Shown here: positions 1-9,165 of the stretch, in pieces
Layout of the letters: the number at the start of each line of letters is the position of its first letter
How positions within the stretch are numbered: the first letter of the stretch is position 1
Assembly: GCF_900101455.1 (NCBI RefSeq)
Contig: NZ_FMZJ01000017.1
Span: 1 to 64,000 of the forward strand
Length of the DNA: 64,000 nucleotides
Origin: Sphingomonas sp. YR710
GTDB lineage: Bacteria > Pseudomonadota > Alphaproteobacteria > Sphingomonadales > Sphingomonadaceae
Direction of reading: 5' to 3'
The notes under the pieces: generated by a model
Told to the model about the DNA's origin: nothing
The model's database searches: none
Seen by the model: only the letters and a program-made list of their open reading frames with translations
Position numbers and translations under genes: made by a program

Positions 1-95
1 TCCGCCAGCTGCCGCAACTGCGATGCCTTGAGCATCCGCAGATCCGCCGGAACGGATATGGTGTCGAGCAATGGGGTGACAGGGCGATCGGTCAT
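1..95 (-). CDS. dxs: 1-deoxy-D-xylulose-5-phosphate synthase, N-terminal fragment
   Basis: Only the first 31 codons lie in the window; the gene runs off the left edge. The translation begins MTDRPVTPLLDTISVPADL and continues with an RMLKASQLRQLA segment, which matches the usual N-terminus of DXS (the xxDLrxLxxxqLxqLAxELR pattern). DXS is a cytoplasmic thiamine-diphosphate enzyme that condenses pyruvate and glyceraldehyde 3-phosphate in the first step of the MEP isoprenoid pathway. It is transcribed leftward, divergent from the TPR gene that starts 35 bases away. The identification rests on N-terminal similarity only, since no catalytic motif is visible. Confidence 0.75.
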   Translation of the reverse strand, partial: MTDRPVTPLLDTISVPADLRMLKASQLRQLA

Positions 96-130
96 TCGCC
101 TTCGCACCATATCTGGCTGCGTCTGTCGAT

Positions 131-1624
131 ATGCTATCGTCGCTTTGTAGCGATGCGATGCCAGACAGTGGTCGGCTGTGGGGAATGGGCAACGGTCGGG
201 TACGAGCCCTCGCCTGGCAATGGCATGGCCTTGAGGCGGCGGTTCGCTTAAGGCAGAAGCCGAATAGGCGGACCGGGGAGGGCGATATTCAGGCGCGGGC
301 TTTTTCCAGGCGACGAATATATTGGCTCGGTCTTGCGCTGATAGCGATCCTGATCGTTGCCTTGCTCGATCAGTTCGCGCCGAAGCTTGCATCGCTTCAT
401 CGCCATCGCCCCGTTGTCGCCAGCAGCGGTGCGCCGCAAAGCTATAAGGCAGCGCTGCATGATATTGACCTGATCATCGCGGGCGATCGGGGGCTGGCGG
501 ATGCCCGGGGCGGCGAATGGCTGATGCAGGAACGGCTTGCCAACGCCTATATCGGCCGAGCGCGGTTGACAGGCTCGTTCGACGATTATGCCACGGCACA
601 AGCCGCGCTGGACAAGGCGTTCGCGACGGCGGCACCGGGCACCGGCCCGCACCTGACTCAGGCCGTGCTCGCCTTCAATCTGCACCGGCTGGCGCAGACC
701 AGCGCCGCGCTGGATGCGATCGATCATTATTCGGTCATGGGTCAGCATGAGGTCCATGACGAGGCGGTCGCGATGCGCGGCGATCTGGCTTTCTACCGGG
801 GCCAATATGCTGAAGCGCTGCGCCTTTATCGGCAGGGAAGGGGCTTTGCCGAAGGCTCGTTCCGGATGGCGGTCTATCTGTCGAGGACGGGTGCGCCGGA
901 CGAGGCGCTCGCGGCGATCGATAGCATGGAAGCTGGCATCAAGTTCCCGACCGCCCAGGTTCTCTCAAACCTCGCCTTGCTGCGCGGATCGATCGAATTG
1001 CAGCGCGGCGAATGGGGCAAGGCGACGGACTATTTCCGGCGGGCCGATGCAATCTTTCCGGGATCCTGGCTGATCCAGGCGCATCTTGCGCAGATGCTGG
1101 CGATGGCGGGGAAACGCGAACAGGCGGCCCGGCAATATGAGGCGATTGCGCGCCGCAGCAGCGTGCCCGAAGTGATGGATGCATTGGCCGGCCTCTATCG
1201 CGCGCAGGGCGATGCCGCACGCGCCACCTTCTGGGCCGATCAGGCCGGGCAGATCTGGGCGCGCAGGCTCGACCAGTTGCCGGAGGCCGCTTATGGCCAT
1301 GCCGTCGAACATGAGCTGGCGTTCGGCAATCCGGATCGCGCGCTGGAGCTTGCCCGGTTGGATTACAAAGCCCGACCCTATGGCGTCACCGCGATCGCGC
1401 TTGCCTGGGCCTATATCGGGGCCAATCGCCCGGCCGATGCGCTGCGGATCATCGATCCGGTCCTGCGATCGGCATGGGTATCGGCGGACCAGCATATCGT
1501 GGCCGCGCAGGCCCATTTGCTGCTGGGACAGACCGAGGATGCCGATGCCGAACGACAAAAAGCGCTGGCGATCAACCCCCGCAGCTTCGATCGCGAGGCG
1601 GCGCTGATCTGGTTCGGGCATTGA
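131..1624 (+). CDS. membrane-anchored TPR-repeat protein
   Basis: 497 residues. After a basic N-terminal stretch there is one hydrophobic segment at about residues 63-79, then a long alpha-helical region (about 105-490) with tetratricopeptide-like repeats rich in A/L/Y and the closing pattern AxxxxxxAlaInP. This suggests a single-pass protein whose TPR domain lies in the periplasm and scaffolds protein contacts. The start is uncertain: ATGs at 158 and 185 are alternatives, none with a strong ribosome site. The stop overlaps the probable TTG start of the HupE/UreJ-like gene, so the two are probably co-translated. The specific function is not known. Confidence 0.75.
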   Translation: MLSSLCSDAMPDSGRLWGMGNGRVRALAWQWHGLEAAVRLRQKPNRRTGEGDIQARAFSRRRIYWLGLALIAILIVALLDQFAPKLASLHRHRPVVASSGAPQSYKAALHDIDLIIAGDRGLADARGGEWLMQERLANAYIGRARLTGSFDDYATAQAALDKAFATAAPGTGPHLTQAVLAFNLHRLAQTSAALDAIDHYSVMGQHEVHDEAVAMRGDLAFYRGQYAEALRLYRQGRGFAEGSFRMAVYLSRTGAPDEALAAIDSMEAGIKFPTAQVLSNLALLRGSIELQRGEWGKATDYFRRADAIFPGSWLIQAHLAQMLAMAGKREQAARQYEAIARRSSVPEVMDALAGLYRAQGDAARATFWADQAGQIWARRLDQLPEAAYGHAVEHELAFGNPDRALELARLDYKARPYGVTAIALAWAYIGANRPADALRIIDPVLRSAWVSADQHIVAAQAHLLLGQTEDADAERQKALAINPRSFDREAALIWFGH

Positions 1625-2880
1625 TCGCGCTTCGTGCCGCCATTGCGGGGTTGCTGCTGGCCTTCGGGGCAAGTGTCGCATCTGCCCATTTCACGCCCAA
1701 TTCGGAAATCGGGCTGGCCTTTGGGCGAACGAAAGTCGTGGCCGATCTGGTCATGCCGGCGAGCGAGTTGAGTTATGCGACCGGGATCGCGCTTGCGCAT
1801 CCCGACGGCGGGCTGGGTGGGGCCGAAGTGAAGATGCTGTCGGCCTATCTCGCCGCGCATCTGGCGGTGCGGGCGCCGGACGGGCGGGGATGGTCGGTCA
1901 GGATCGATCAAATCGGCTTGTCGCATGACGGATCATCGACCGACATTGTCGCGCAAATCACCCTCACGCCACCAGCGCTGGCCCCGTTGCGGCGCTTCGA
2001 TCTGCGATATTCCGGTATCATCGACCGTATCCCCAACCATTTCGTGCTGCTGCTGGTACGTACCGATTCCGATAGCGGCCATCTCAGCGACCGACCGGAA
2101 ATGCTGGGCGCGTTGCAGCAAGGCAATATGGCGATTCGCATCGATCGTGGCCCTGGCAGTGCATGGCGGGGCTTCGTGTCGGCGATCGGCCTGGGTGTGC
2201 ACCATATCGCACGGGGGCACGATCATCTGCTGTTCCTGTTCGCGCTGTTGCTGCCGGCGCCGGTGATCGCGGTCGGGCGGCGCTGGGGCGGCTATGGCGG
2301 GCTCCGTCGCACCGCATATCGCCTGCTGGCCGTGGTGAGCGCCTTTACCGTAGGCCATTCGCTGACCCTGATCGGTGGCGCATTCTTCGGCTGGAAATTG
2401 CCAGCTCAGCCGGTCGAGGTGATGATCGCCGTTTCGATTCTGGTGTCGGCCTTTCACGCATGGCGGCCGATCTTCGCGGGCCGCGAGTCGCTGATCGCCG
2501 GCAGCTTCGGATTGGTGCACGGGCTGGCCTTCGCCACCCTGATCGGCCGGTTCGGGCTTGAGCCGATCCAGAAGACGCAGTCGATCCTGGGGTTCAATAT
2601 CGGGATCGAGCTGGTGCAGATCATGGTCGTCGCGATCGTCTCGCCGGCGCTGATCGTGATGGCCAGAACGCGATTCTATCCGATCTTTCGCGCGACCTGC
2701 GCTGCGCTGGCGGGTATCGCGGCGCTGGCCTGGATCGTCGAGCGGGTGTTCGGGGTCGACAATTTCGTCGGGCGCGCGATCGATTCGGGGCTGGGCCACG
2801 CCTTATGGGTGTTGGGCGGGCTGATCGTGCTGACGCTGGCGATGGTGGTCGGCGACCGCCGCACAATGGCGGCCGCCTAA
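1621..2880 (+). CDS. HupE/UreJ_2 family membrane protein
   Basis: 419 residues if it starts at the TTG at 1621, which overlaps the preceding stop. That start gives a clean signal peptide (about residues 1-21, ending ASVASA before HFTPNS). An exported N-terminal domain of about 170 residues is followed by about six membrane helices. The first helix carries the conserved motif HHIARGHDHLLF, diagnostic of the HupE/UreJ_2 family, and further conserved His residues occur (GHSLTL, HGLAFA). Related HupE/UreJ proteins are linked to nickel or other metal permeation, but this subgroup is not characterised. It forms an operon with the TPR gene and converges on the DUF4331 pair only 4 bases away. An in-frame ATG further upstream (1474) would bury the signal peptide and is less likely. 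Confidence 0.75.
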   Translation: MIALRAAIAGLLLAFGASVASAHFTPNSEIGLAFGRTKVVADLVMPASELSYATGIALAHPDGGLGGAEVKMLSAYLAAHLAVRAPDGRGWSVRIDQIGLSHDGSSTDIVAQITLTPPALAPLRRFDLRYSGIIDRIPNHFVLLLVRTDSDSGHLSDRPEMLGALQQGNMAIRIDRGPGSAWRGFVSAIGLGVHHIARGHDHLLFLFALLLPAPVIAVGRRWGGYGGLRRTAYRLLAVVSAFTVGHSLTLIGGAFFGWKLPAQPVEVMIAVSILVSAFHAWRPIFAGRESLIAGSFGLVHGLAFATLIGRFGLEPIQKTQSILGFNIGIELVQIMVVAIVSPALIVMARTRFYPIFRATCAALAGIAALAWIVERVFGVDNFVGRAIDSGLGHALWVLGGLIVLTLAMVVGDRRTMAAA

Positions 2881-2884
2881 CCCA

Positions 2885-3592
2885 TCAGTTCTTTGTCGCG
2901 CAGAGCGACAGGCCCTTCGCCGTCAACTGGTCGCCGATCTGATCGGTGAACTCGGTCAGGTCCGCCGTGATTTCGGCGAGGAATTTGAAGTTCACGTCGT
3001 CGGAGGGGCTGGCATCGTTATAGGCGGTCTTCTGCGCGGAACGGATCAACGCCGTCGCGACCGCCGGCATGCCCATCCGATCGACCCGGACATAGGCCGA
3101 TGCCGGATCGGTCCGGAAATTATAGTTGCGCCCCGGTCCCGATGTCGTTGGCGGGTTGCCCTGCGCCGCCGCCAGATAAGGGAACGTCGTGCGGAACGGC
3201 AAATCGTTCGCTTCGGGATTCAACTGAAGATCGACCAGAGTGGTTACCGGTTGCTTGGTGAGATCGAGCAGGATCGCCGCCAGCGTGAGATCGATCACCG
3301 GATCCGTGAGGCGGCGCCCGTTCGGGAAACCCGATGGCTGATCGAGGTGGATCGTCAGCGTGTCGGGCACGACGAGGTTGGCGACAGTGACACCCGGCGC
3401 CACCTGCTGCTGCAGGCAGCGTTGAACGTTGAACTCCTCGGTGGTGACGGTCGTGCCGCCAACCGGCGTAGCGCTCACGGCACTGCTGCTTTGCGATGAA
3501 GAGGCCGGCGAGTCGCCGCCCCCGCATCCGGTCAACAACACCATCGCGCCCAGGGTGATGCCCGCGGAGAGCGTGCGAATCTTGGTAGCCAT
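2885..3592 (-). CDS. DUF4331-type lipoprotein (C-terminal half of the family)
   Basis: 235 residues with a lipoprotein signal: LLTGCGGG puts the lipidated Cys at about residue 23. The body carries the pattern seen in the C-terminal part of DUF4331 proteins (RRLTDPVIDLTLAAILLDLT, then a FPYLAAAQGNPP segment). DUF4331 proteins are usually single polypeptides of 450-500 residues. Here the family appears split, with the upstream gene supplying the N-terminal half and its TGA overlapping this ATG by one base (TGATG). The two products are therefore probably made together and may assemble outside the inner membrane. Biochemical function is unknown. Confidence 0.7.
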   Translation of the reverse strand: MATKIRTLSAGITLGAMVLLTGCGGGDSPASSSQSSSAVSATPVGGTTVTTEEFNVQRCLQQQVAPGVTVANLVVPDTLTIHLDQPSGFPNGRRLTDPVIDLTLAAILLDLTKQPVTTLVDLQLNPEANDLPFRTTFPYLAAAQGNPPTTSGPGRNYNFRTDPASAYVRVDRMGMPAVATALIRSAQKTAYNDASPSDDVNFKFLAEITADLTEFTDQIGDQLTAKGLSLCATKN

Positions 3593-4251
3593 CAGAGTTG
3601 CCCTCCGAAGCGCGCGCTGGTTGCCCAGATCCGGATCGGATTCGTGCCATTCTCCACGGCAGCGCGCGGGATTTGCAGCACGACCGAGGTCAGATTCTGT
3701 CCGGCGAAGAAATTCCGCGTATTGTCGAACGACAATTTTCCGGTCGATTTTGTTGCCCGGAAGCCTTGCAGATCGAAAAAGAAGGGGTCGTCGAGGAGCC
3801 CGGCATGAGCGAGGACGCCATCCTTCTGCAGATCGGTCTCGACGGGGCCGACAATCGGACCGGTCGTGCCCGGCGCGCCCTTGATCTGCACGCCGGTCGA
3901 GGTGCCATCCTGCCCGAAACGGATTTCGATCGGGAATTCGGAGGTCGTCGGATTGGCATCGTTGGAAATATTGATCGTGTACAAGACGTCGCGATCATAG
4001 GCGCCCGGCAGATTGGTGGCCTGCGGCCCCGCAAAGTTCAGAGCGATGATAAGGCTGGTATCGGTGTGCCAGGCATAGACGTCGGTGATGTCCGCTGCCT
4101 TGTCGGGGGTCAGATCGACCGCGGGATCGGTTCGCGCCGGTGGATCGAGGTGATCGGCCGCCCGCACCTGTCGTCCGCCTACCAATAATCCGGATGCCAA
4201 TGATAGCGCAACAACGCCGCCGAGTAAGAATCCCTGGTATAGTCGTGGCAT
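3592..4251 (-). CDS. DUF4331 domain exported protein (N-terminal half of the family)
   Basis: 219 residues. The start at 4251 is preferred over an upstream ATG because a GGGAGA ribosome site lies just before it and the signal peptide (MPRLYQGFLLGG onward) then begins correctly. The mature part begins with the family hallmark DHLDPPARTDPAVDLTPDKA followed by ADITDVYAW, typical of the DUF4331 N-terminus. It is exported to the periplasm or outside. It is the first gene of a two-gene unit with the DUF4331-type lipoprotein, and both face the TPR-HupE/UreJ pair tail to tail. The split looks genuine, because each half has its own signal sequence. Confidence 0.75.
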   Translation of the reverse strand: MPRLYQGFLLGGVVALSLASGLLVGGRQVRAADHLDPPARTDPAVDLTPDKAADITDVYAWHTDTSLIIALNFAGPQATNLPGAYDRDVLYTINISNDANPTTSEFPIEIRFGQDGTSTGVQIKGAPGTTGPIVGPVETDLQKDGVLAHAGLLDDPFFFDLQGFRATKSTGKLSFDNTRNFFAGQNLTSVVLQIPRAAVENGTNPIRIWATSARFGGQL

Positions 4252-4447
4252 AACATCTCCCGGATTTTCCGCCAAACTACACGGTATCAACCCCATCAAC
4301 CGTGATTCTTGTCACAATCGACGAGAATGATGACAGATCGAGCAATCTTGATTGCATGACATAGAAGCAACAATCGCTTCAAATCTACATTTTTTGGAGA
4401 GCCGCCGCCGCGAATGCCGCTTATTGAGGTGAAGTCTCGTCCGTGGT

Positions 4448-4462
4448 CGGTAAAATTTACCG
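4448..4462. promoter_or_regulatory. palindrome, candidate operator
   Basis: CGGTAAAATTTACCG has 7-base arms around a single central base. It sits between divergent promoters and could bind a dimeric regulator. No regulator is encoded next to it, so the role is inferred from symmetry only. Confidence 0.3.
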
Positions 4463-4488
4463 GGACGCCCTCTTCGGGACGCCCTCTT
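4461..4488. repeat. 14-base tandem direct repeat
   Basis: Two exact adjacent copies of CGGGACGCCCTCTT, the first overlapping the last two bases of the palindrome. Probably a recent slippage duplication. Confidence 0.7.
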
Positions 4489-4672
4489 AAAGCCCGGCGT
4501 GGCCCGTATCCGCCGCCTCGTTGGACCCAATGGCGACGTGCGAAGGTTCTTCCTCGGCTACAGTGGCGCGCGGGTTTCGCTTATGTTGCGATGCGTCAAC
4601 ATATCGACGATAAGAGTGGCAGTGCGGAACTGCTGCTGCAGTTCCGGCATGATCGATGGCGAAGGAATGAAT

Positions 4673-5089
4673 ATGAGCCTGATTCAGCGAATTAAATCGA
4701 TGCTGGGCCTTTCCGGAGCGACAGTCGCCCCACCCGCCAGCAAGCCCACCCCGGTGCCGACGGCGCCAAAGGCTTTCGCGCCAGTTCCCAAGGCTGCGGA
4801 GCCTGCTGCGACTCCCAAGCCGGTGGTGGCGGAGCCAGTCTCGCCGGCCGCTACCGCGCCGTCTTCCAAACCCGCTCCTATTTCGCCCGAGATCAAGGCA
4901 CTCCTGGCCAAAGGGCGGGCGGATTTGAAGGACGAGAATATAGCGTCGGCCAAGGAATCGTTCGATGCGGTTCTTGCGATCGATCCTGAAAATGAAGCGG
5001 CCTTGAAGCTCTCCGGCCTCTCGGCAATCCGTCTCAAGAAGGCAGCGGATCAGGCAAAGAAGGCTGCAGCGGCGGCGGCCAAAGGCTGA
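4673..5089 (+). CDS. small TPR-like protein with Pro/Ala-rich linker
   Basis: 138 residues from the ATG at 4673, which sits 7 bases after GAAGG; an ATG two codons upstream is too close to that site. The first 15 residues (SLIQRIKSMLGL) look like an amphipathic helix. A Pro/Ala/Lys-rich linker follows (about 20-72), then a short C-terminal region resembling one TPR motif (AKESFDAVLAIDPENEAAL), ending in Lys/Ala-rich residues. It probably acts as a small adaptor or membrane-associated protein. I do not recognise a named family. Confidence 0.6.
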   Translation: MSLIQRIKSMLGLSGATVAPPASKPTPVPTAPKAFAPVPKAAEPAATPKPVVAEPVSPAATAPSSKPAPISPEIKALLAKGRADLKDENIASAKESFDAVLAIDPENEAALKLSGLSAIRLKKAADQAKKAAAAAAKG

Positions 5090-5143
5090 TGTAGTTGAGA
5101 GTGTCGTTTGAGAGCGCTCATTCGCGCGATTCAAGGCACGCGC

Positions 5144-6016
5144 TCAATCGCCAAATGTATCGCATTTCGCAGGGTCGCCGCTGTCGAGGCCGACTTTGAG
5201 CCAGTGCTGTCGCTGCGCCGCGGAACCATGGGTGAAGCCTTCGGGTACGACATAGCCCTGGCTGGCCTTCTGTATCGTGTCATCCCCCACAGCCGCGGCC
5301 GCGCGCAGACCGGCCTCGGCATCTCCAGGCTCGAGGAGGTTCTTGTCGTTGGCGGCCCAGACGCCAGCGTAGCAATCGGCTTGTAGCTCCACGTTCACCT
5401 GCAGCGCATTGGCGCCACGCTCGTCGAGCCCCGCCTCCTGAGCGCGAACCTTGTCGAGCAGGCCGTTGAGATCTTGGACATGGTGGCCGACTTCATGGGC
5501 GATCACATAGGCCTGGGCAAAGTCTCCGGGCGCGCCGAAGCGCGTTTTGAGTTCGTCGAAAAAGCTCGTGTCGAGAAAGATGCGGTCGTCGTTCGGGCAG
5601 TAAAATGGACCCATCGCCGATTTGGCGAAGCCACAGCCCGATCGCGTGCCGCCGGGATAAAATACCAAGGTCGTCGGTGCATAATGCGAACCGGCCTGCT
5701 CAAACAGCGCGCCCCACACCCGCTCGGTAGAGCCGAGCACTTTGAGCGATGTATGTTCGACCGGGCTCAACGTGCGGTCGGCCTGTTCGGTCGGGGCGGG
5801 CCCCTGAAATCCGCCCGGCGATCCATTGTCGGTTCCGCCGAAAAGCTGCAGCGGATTGACTCCGAAAATCAGGCCGAGGATCGCGACGATGATGATTCCG
5901 CCGCAGCCGATACCGCCGCGGCCGAACGCCATGCCGATCGGAAGGCCGAACCCGCCGCCACCTTCGCCGGAGCGAACCTCGAAATTGCTGCTTTCCTGTT
6001 CGTCATCCAACCGCAT
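5144..6016 (-). CDS. neutral zinc metallopeptidase, YpfJ family
   Basis: 290 residues from the ATG at 6016, which has GGAG just upstream. A glycine-rich N-terminal region and one hydrophobic segment (GCGGIIIVAILGLIFG, about residues 36-51) precede the peptidase domain of the Zn_peptidase (YpfJ) family. The zinc motif HEVGHH is seen with the surrounding AYVIAHEVGHHVQDLNG pattern. Downstream the family signature ELQADCYAGVWA supplies the third ligand region. It is probably anchored in the inner membrane. The physiological substrate is unknown. Confidence 0.88.
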   Translation of the reverse strand: MRLDDEQESSNFEVRSGEGGGGFGLPIGMAFGRGGIGCGGIIIVAILGLIFGVNPLQLFGGTDNGSPGGFQGPAPTEQADRTLSPVEHTSLKVLGSTERVWGALFEQAGSHYAPTTLVFYPGGTRSGCGFAKSAMGPFYCPNDDRIFLDTSFFDELKTRFGAPGDFAQAYVIAHEVGHHVQDLNGLLDKVRAQEAGLDERGANALQVNVELQADCYAGVWAANDKNLLEPGDAEAGLRAAAAVGDDTIQKASQGYVVPEGFTHGSAAQRQHWLKVGLDSGDPAKCDTFGD

Positions 6017-6079
6017 CTGCTGCTCCGGGCTTGTCGGGAGACAATGCATTTGTCGGGCATTGGTTGCCCTGTCTGGCGA

Positions 6080-9000
6080 TCAGGCCGTCGTTTGCGGCCG
6101 CCAATAGCGCCACATCAGCGGCGGCAATACCAGCAGGCTCATCGCGGTCGAACTGATCAGGCCACCGAGGATGACGATCGACATCGGCCCCTGGATCTCG
6201 CGCCCGGTTTCGCCCGTGCCGATCGCCAGCGGCAGCAGGCCGAGCGCGGTGACGAGCGCGGTCATCAGGATCGGCGTCACCCGCTCGCGCGTTGCCAGCA
6301 ACAGCGTATCGAGGGACCAGGGCCGCCCCTCTTCCGAAACGAGCTGTTCGACATGGGCGACCAGCAGGATCGCGTTGCGGGCGGCGATGCCGAACAGCGT
6401 GACGAAGCCCACCAGCGCACCGAGCGACAGCGTCGCACCGGTCAGCGCCACCGCCGCCACGCCGCCGACCAGCGCCATGGGAGCCGCGCCCATGATCAAC
6501 GCCGCCGAGCGACCGTTGCCGAACGCGATGACCAGAAGCGCGATGACGCCGGCCGCGGCCATCGCACCATTGGCGAGGATGTCGTTGCGCGCGGCGACCG
6601 CGCCCTCCGCGGTGCCGCTAAATTCGAGATAGACGCCCGGCGGCAGCTTGACCTTCGCCGCGATCGATTGCCGCGCGGCATCGGTGACGCGGGCGACCTG
6701 CGACGGATCGGGGTTGGCCGTTACCGTCTGCTGCGCGCGGCCCCCGACATGGGCGATGCTGGTTCGTCCCTCGGCCAGATAGACGTGCGCGACCCGGCCG
6801 AGCGCGACTGTGATGCCCGCCGACGAGCGTAGCAGCAGCCGGCCGACACTTTCGGGGCTGCCGCGCAGTTCGGGCGGGATCGTCACGGCAACGTCGGTCG
6901 CGCGATCATCGGTGTAGATCTGGGTGGTGGCCGCGCCCTGATAGGCGGTCTGGACGGTCGCCAGCGCCTCGGTGGCGGACAGGCCAAATTGCGCGAGCTT
7001 CGGCAGATCGAGATCGACGCGGACGACCGGCGTACTCGGCGGGGTCTTGAGCTGGACGTCGGTGGCCCCGGGGATCGTCTTGAGCACAACTGCAACCTCG
7101 CCCGCGACCCGATCGAGCGTGTCGAGATCGGCGCCATAAATGCCGATCGCCAATGCGGCGGTTTCGCCGGTCAGCGATTCGCCGATGCGATCGCCGAGGA
7201 AGGTCAGCACTTCGGTGTTGAGCCCCGGATAGCTGTCGAGCACGGTATGGATGTTCGCCTCGATACGATCCTGCTCGCTGCCCGACAGGCCGGCTTTCAG
7301 TTCGACATGGAATTCGCTGCGCTCGGTGCCCCAATTGTCCTCGCCCCCCTGCGCGCGGCCGACCTGCTGCTCGACAGTGTCGACGCCGGGGATTGCCAGC
7401 AGGTCGCGGGTGATATTCCGGCCATAATCTTCCATCACGCGGAGCGACGTGCCGGGCTGGGCGGAGACAGCTAGCACGAAATGGCCTTCCTTGAAGGCGG
7501 GCAGCAGTTCGCCGCCGAACAGTAGCAACCCGATGAGCGCGGCGAGTATGGCGGCGCCGGAGATCGCGAAAGCCGCGCGGGGGCGCTCGCAGACTCGGCG
7601 GAGCCACTGGGCGTGGGCGTTCTTGGCGCGACCCAGCAGCGCGGGTTCGGGTGGAAGCTCGACTTTGCCGAGCAGCAGCAGGCTGAGCGCCGGTGTGACG
7701 ATGATCGCAACACATAGCGACGCCATGGTTGCGAGGATGAAGGCCGCGGCCAAGGGACTGAAGAACGCGCCTTGCAGGCCGTGCAGCAGCAGTACCGGCA
7801 CGAGGACGGCCGCCACCACCAGCGTCGCGTAGATCACCGGCGCGCGCACCTCGATCGACGCCAGCAGGATCGTACGGACCGGCGGCACGCCTGCCGCGGC
7901 GCCGCGCAGCCGGCGAACGATATTTTCGACGTCGATCACCGCATCGTCGACGATCACGCCCAGCGCGACGGCAAGGCCGCCCAGCGTCATCGTGTTGATC
8001 GTATAGCCGAGCCCGCTCAGCACCGTGACCGCCGCCACCAGCGACAAGGGGATGCTGATGAAGGAGATCAATACGGTCCGCAGATCGCGCATGAACAGGA
8101 ACAGGACGATGGCGATCAGCAGCGCACCGATCAGCAGATCCCAGGCAATGTTGATCAGCGCCGTTTCGATGAAATTGGCGGGCCGATGAAGGCCATGCTG
8201 GACGTTAACTCCGCGCGCCGCGAGCGCCGGCTCCAGTTCGGCCAGCGCGCGTTCGACAGCATGGGTCGTCGCCAGCGTGTTGGCGCCATATTGGCTGGAC
8301 ATGCTGATCAGCACGCCGGGCTTGCCCATGATGATCGCGCCGCCAATATCGGGGGAAGGGCCCGCCATCACCGAAGCGATATCGCCGATCCGCGTGATCG
8401 TGCCGGCATGATTGGCCACCTGGGTGGCGGCGATGTCGGCGGGGCCGCGCGCCTGCCCGCGGGTCTCGATCAGGATGCGCTGTTGCGGCGTATCGATATA
8501 GCCGCCGCCGATCACGCCGGTCGCGCTCTTCACCGCGGCGATGACGTCGGCAAAGCCGATCCCGCGCGCCGCCAGTGCGCGCGGATCGACCCTGACCTCG
8601 ATCCGCGAGATGACGCCGCCGTAGAGCGTGGCCCGCGCGACGCCCGGCACGGCGAGCATCCGCGGACGCACGACATATTGGATGGTGTCGCGCAGTGCGG
8701 CCGGGCTGAGCCTGTCACTCGTGAAGCCGACCTTGAGCAGATCCATCGTCGACGAGGTGAGCGGCGCGACTTTCGGCGCGTCGACCCCGGCGGGGAGGGT
8801 GGCCGCCACTTCGGCCAGGCTCTCGCTGACCACCTGCCGCGCGCGAAACGGATCGGCGCCCTCGGCGAAGCTGATATTGACGACCGACAGGCCCTGGATC
8901 GATTCCGATCGGACCATTGCCACCCCGGCCGCGCCGTTGACGGCCTGTTCGATCGGCCGCGTCACCAGTTGCTCGACCTGCTCGGCGGTAAGCCCCGGCG

Positions 9001-9157
9001 CCTCGGTCTGCACATCGGCCTGCGCCGGCACGAATTCGGGGAACACGTCGAACCGCGCATCCGCGAGTTTGATGCCGCCATAAGCGAGGAAAAGCAGTCC
9101 GGCGAACACCAGCAGGCGGGGATAGGAAAGCGACCAGCGGACGAGGGCGGTGAGCAT
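6080..9157 (-). CDS. RND efflux pump, CusA/CzcA-like
   Basis: 1025 residues, the normal length for an RND inner-membrane pump, with two repeats of a large periplasmic loop and six helices each. It shows the conserved helix-4 region GVIVDDAVIDVENIVRRL and the second-half pattern GIAARNAILLVAHVEQL. The overall pattern resembles the heavy-metal or CusA/CzcA-type branch more than AcrB. It is the last gene of a leftward operon (outer-membrane factor, adaptor, pump) and starts 8 bases after the adaptor stop. It exports substrates across the cell envelope using the proton gradient. Substrate identity cannot be read from sequence. Confidence 0.85.
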   Translation of the reverse strand: MLTALVRWSLSYPRLLVFAGLLFLAYGGIKLADARFDVFPEFVPAQADVQTEAPGLTAEQVEQLVTRPIEQAVNGAAGVAMVRSESIQGLSVVNISFAEGADPFRARQVVSESLAEVAATLPAGVDAPKVAPLTSSTMDLLKVGFTSDRLSPAALRDTIQYVVRPRMLAVPGVARATLYGGVISRIEVRVDPRALAARGIGFADVIAAVKSATGVIGGGYIDTPQQRILIETRGQARGPADIAATQVANHAGTITRIGDIASVMAGPSPDIGGAIIMGKPGVLISMSSQYGANTLATTHAVERALAELEPALAARGVNVQHGLHRPANFIETALINIAWDLLIGALLIAIVLFLFMRDLRTVLISFISIPLSLVAAVTVLSGLGYTINTMTLGGLAVALGVIVDDAVIDVENIVRRLRGAAAGVPPVRTILLASIEVRAPVIYATLVVAAVLVPVLLLHGLQGAFFSPLAAAFILATMASLCVAIIVTPALSLLLLGKVELPPEPALLGRAKNAHAQWLRRVCERPRAAFAISGAAILAALIGLLLFGGELLPAFKEGHFVLAVSAQPGTSLRVMEDYGRNITRDLLAIPGVDTVEQQVGRAQGGEDNWGTERSEFHVELKAGLSGSEQDRIEANIHTVLDSYPGLNTEVLTFLGDRIGESLTGETAALAIGIYGADLDTLDRVAGEVAVVLKTIPGATDVQLKTPPSTPVVRVDLDLPKLAQFGLSATEALATVQTAYQGAATTQIYTDDRATDVAVTIPPELRGSPESVGRLLLRSSAGITVALGRVAHVYLAEGRTSIAHVGGRAQQTVTANPDPSQVARVTDAARQSIAAKVKLPPGVYLEFSGTAEGAVAARNDILANGAMAAAGVIALLVIAFGNGRSAALIMGAAPMALVGGVAAVALTGATLSLGALVGFVTLFGIAARNAILLVAHVEQLVSEEGRPWSLDTLLLATRERVTPILMTALVTALGLLPLAIGTGETGREIQGPMSIVILGGLISSTAMSLLVLPPLMWRYWRPQTTA

Positions 9158-9165
9158 GACCGCGA

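Larger units (their letters stand above)
4252..4672. other. intergenic region with a palindrome and a tandem duplication
   Basis: A 421-base stretch between divergent genes without a convincing coding frame; it should hold promoters for the DUF4331 pair (leftward) and the small TPR-like gene (rightward). It contains a 15-base palindrome, CGGTAAAATTTACCG at 4448-4462. Next to it is a perfect 14-base tandem duplication (CGGGACGCCCTCTT at 4461-4474 and 4475-4488). Confidence 0.5.

Noticed and set aside
1474-1620. Upstream ATG for the HupE/UreJ_2 gene
   Set aside because: It would add a 49-residue tail overlapping the TPR gene before the signal peptide; the TTG at 1621 fits better.
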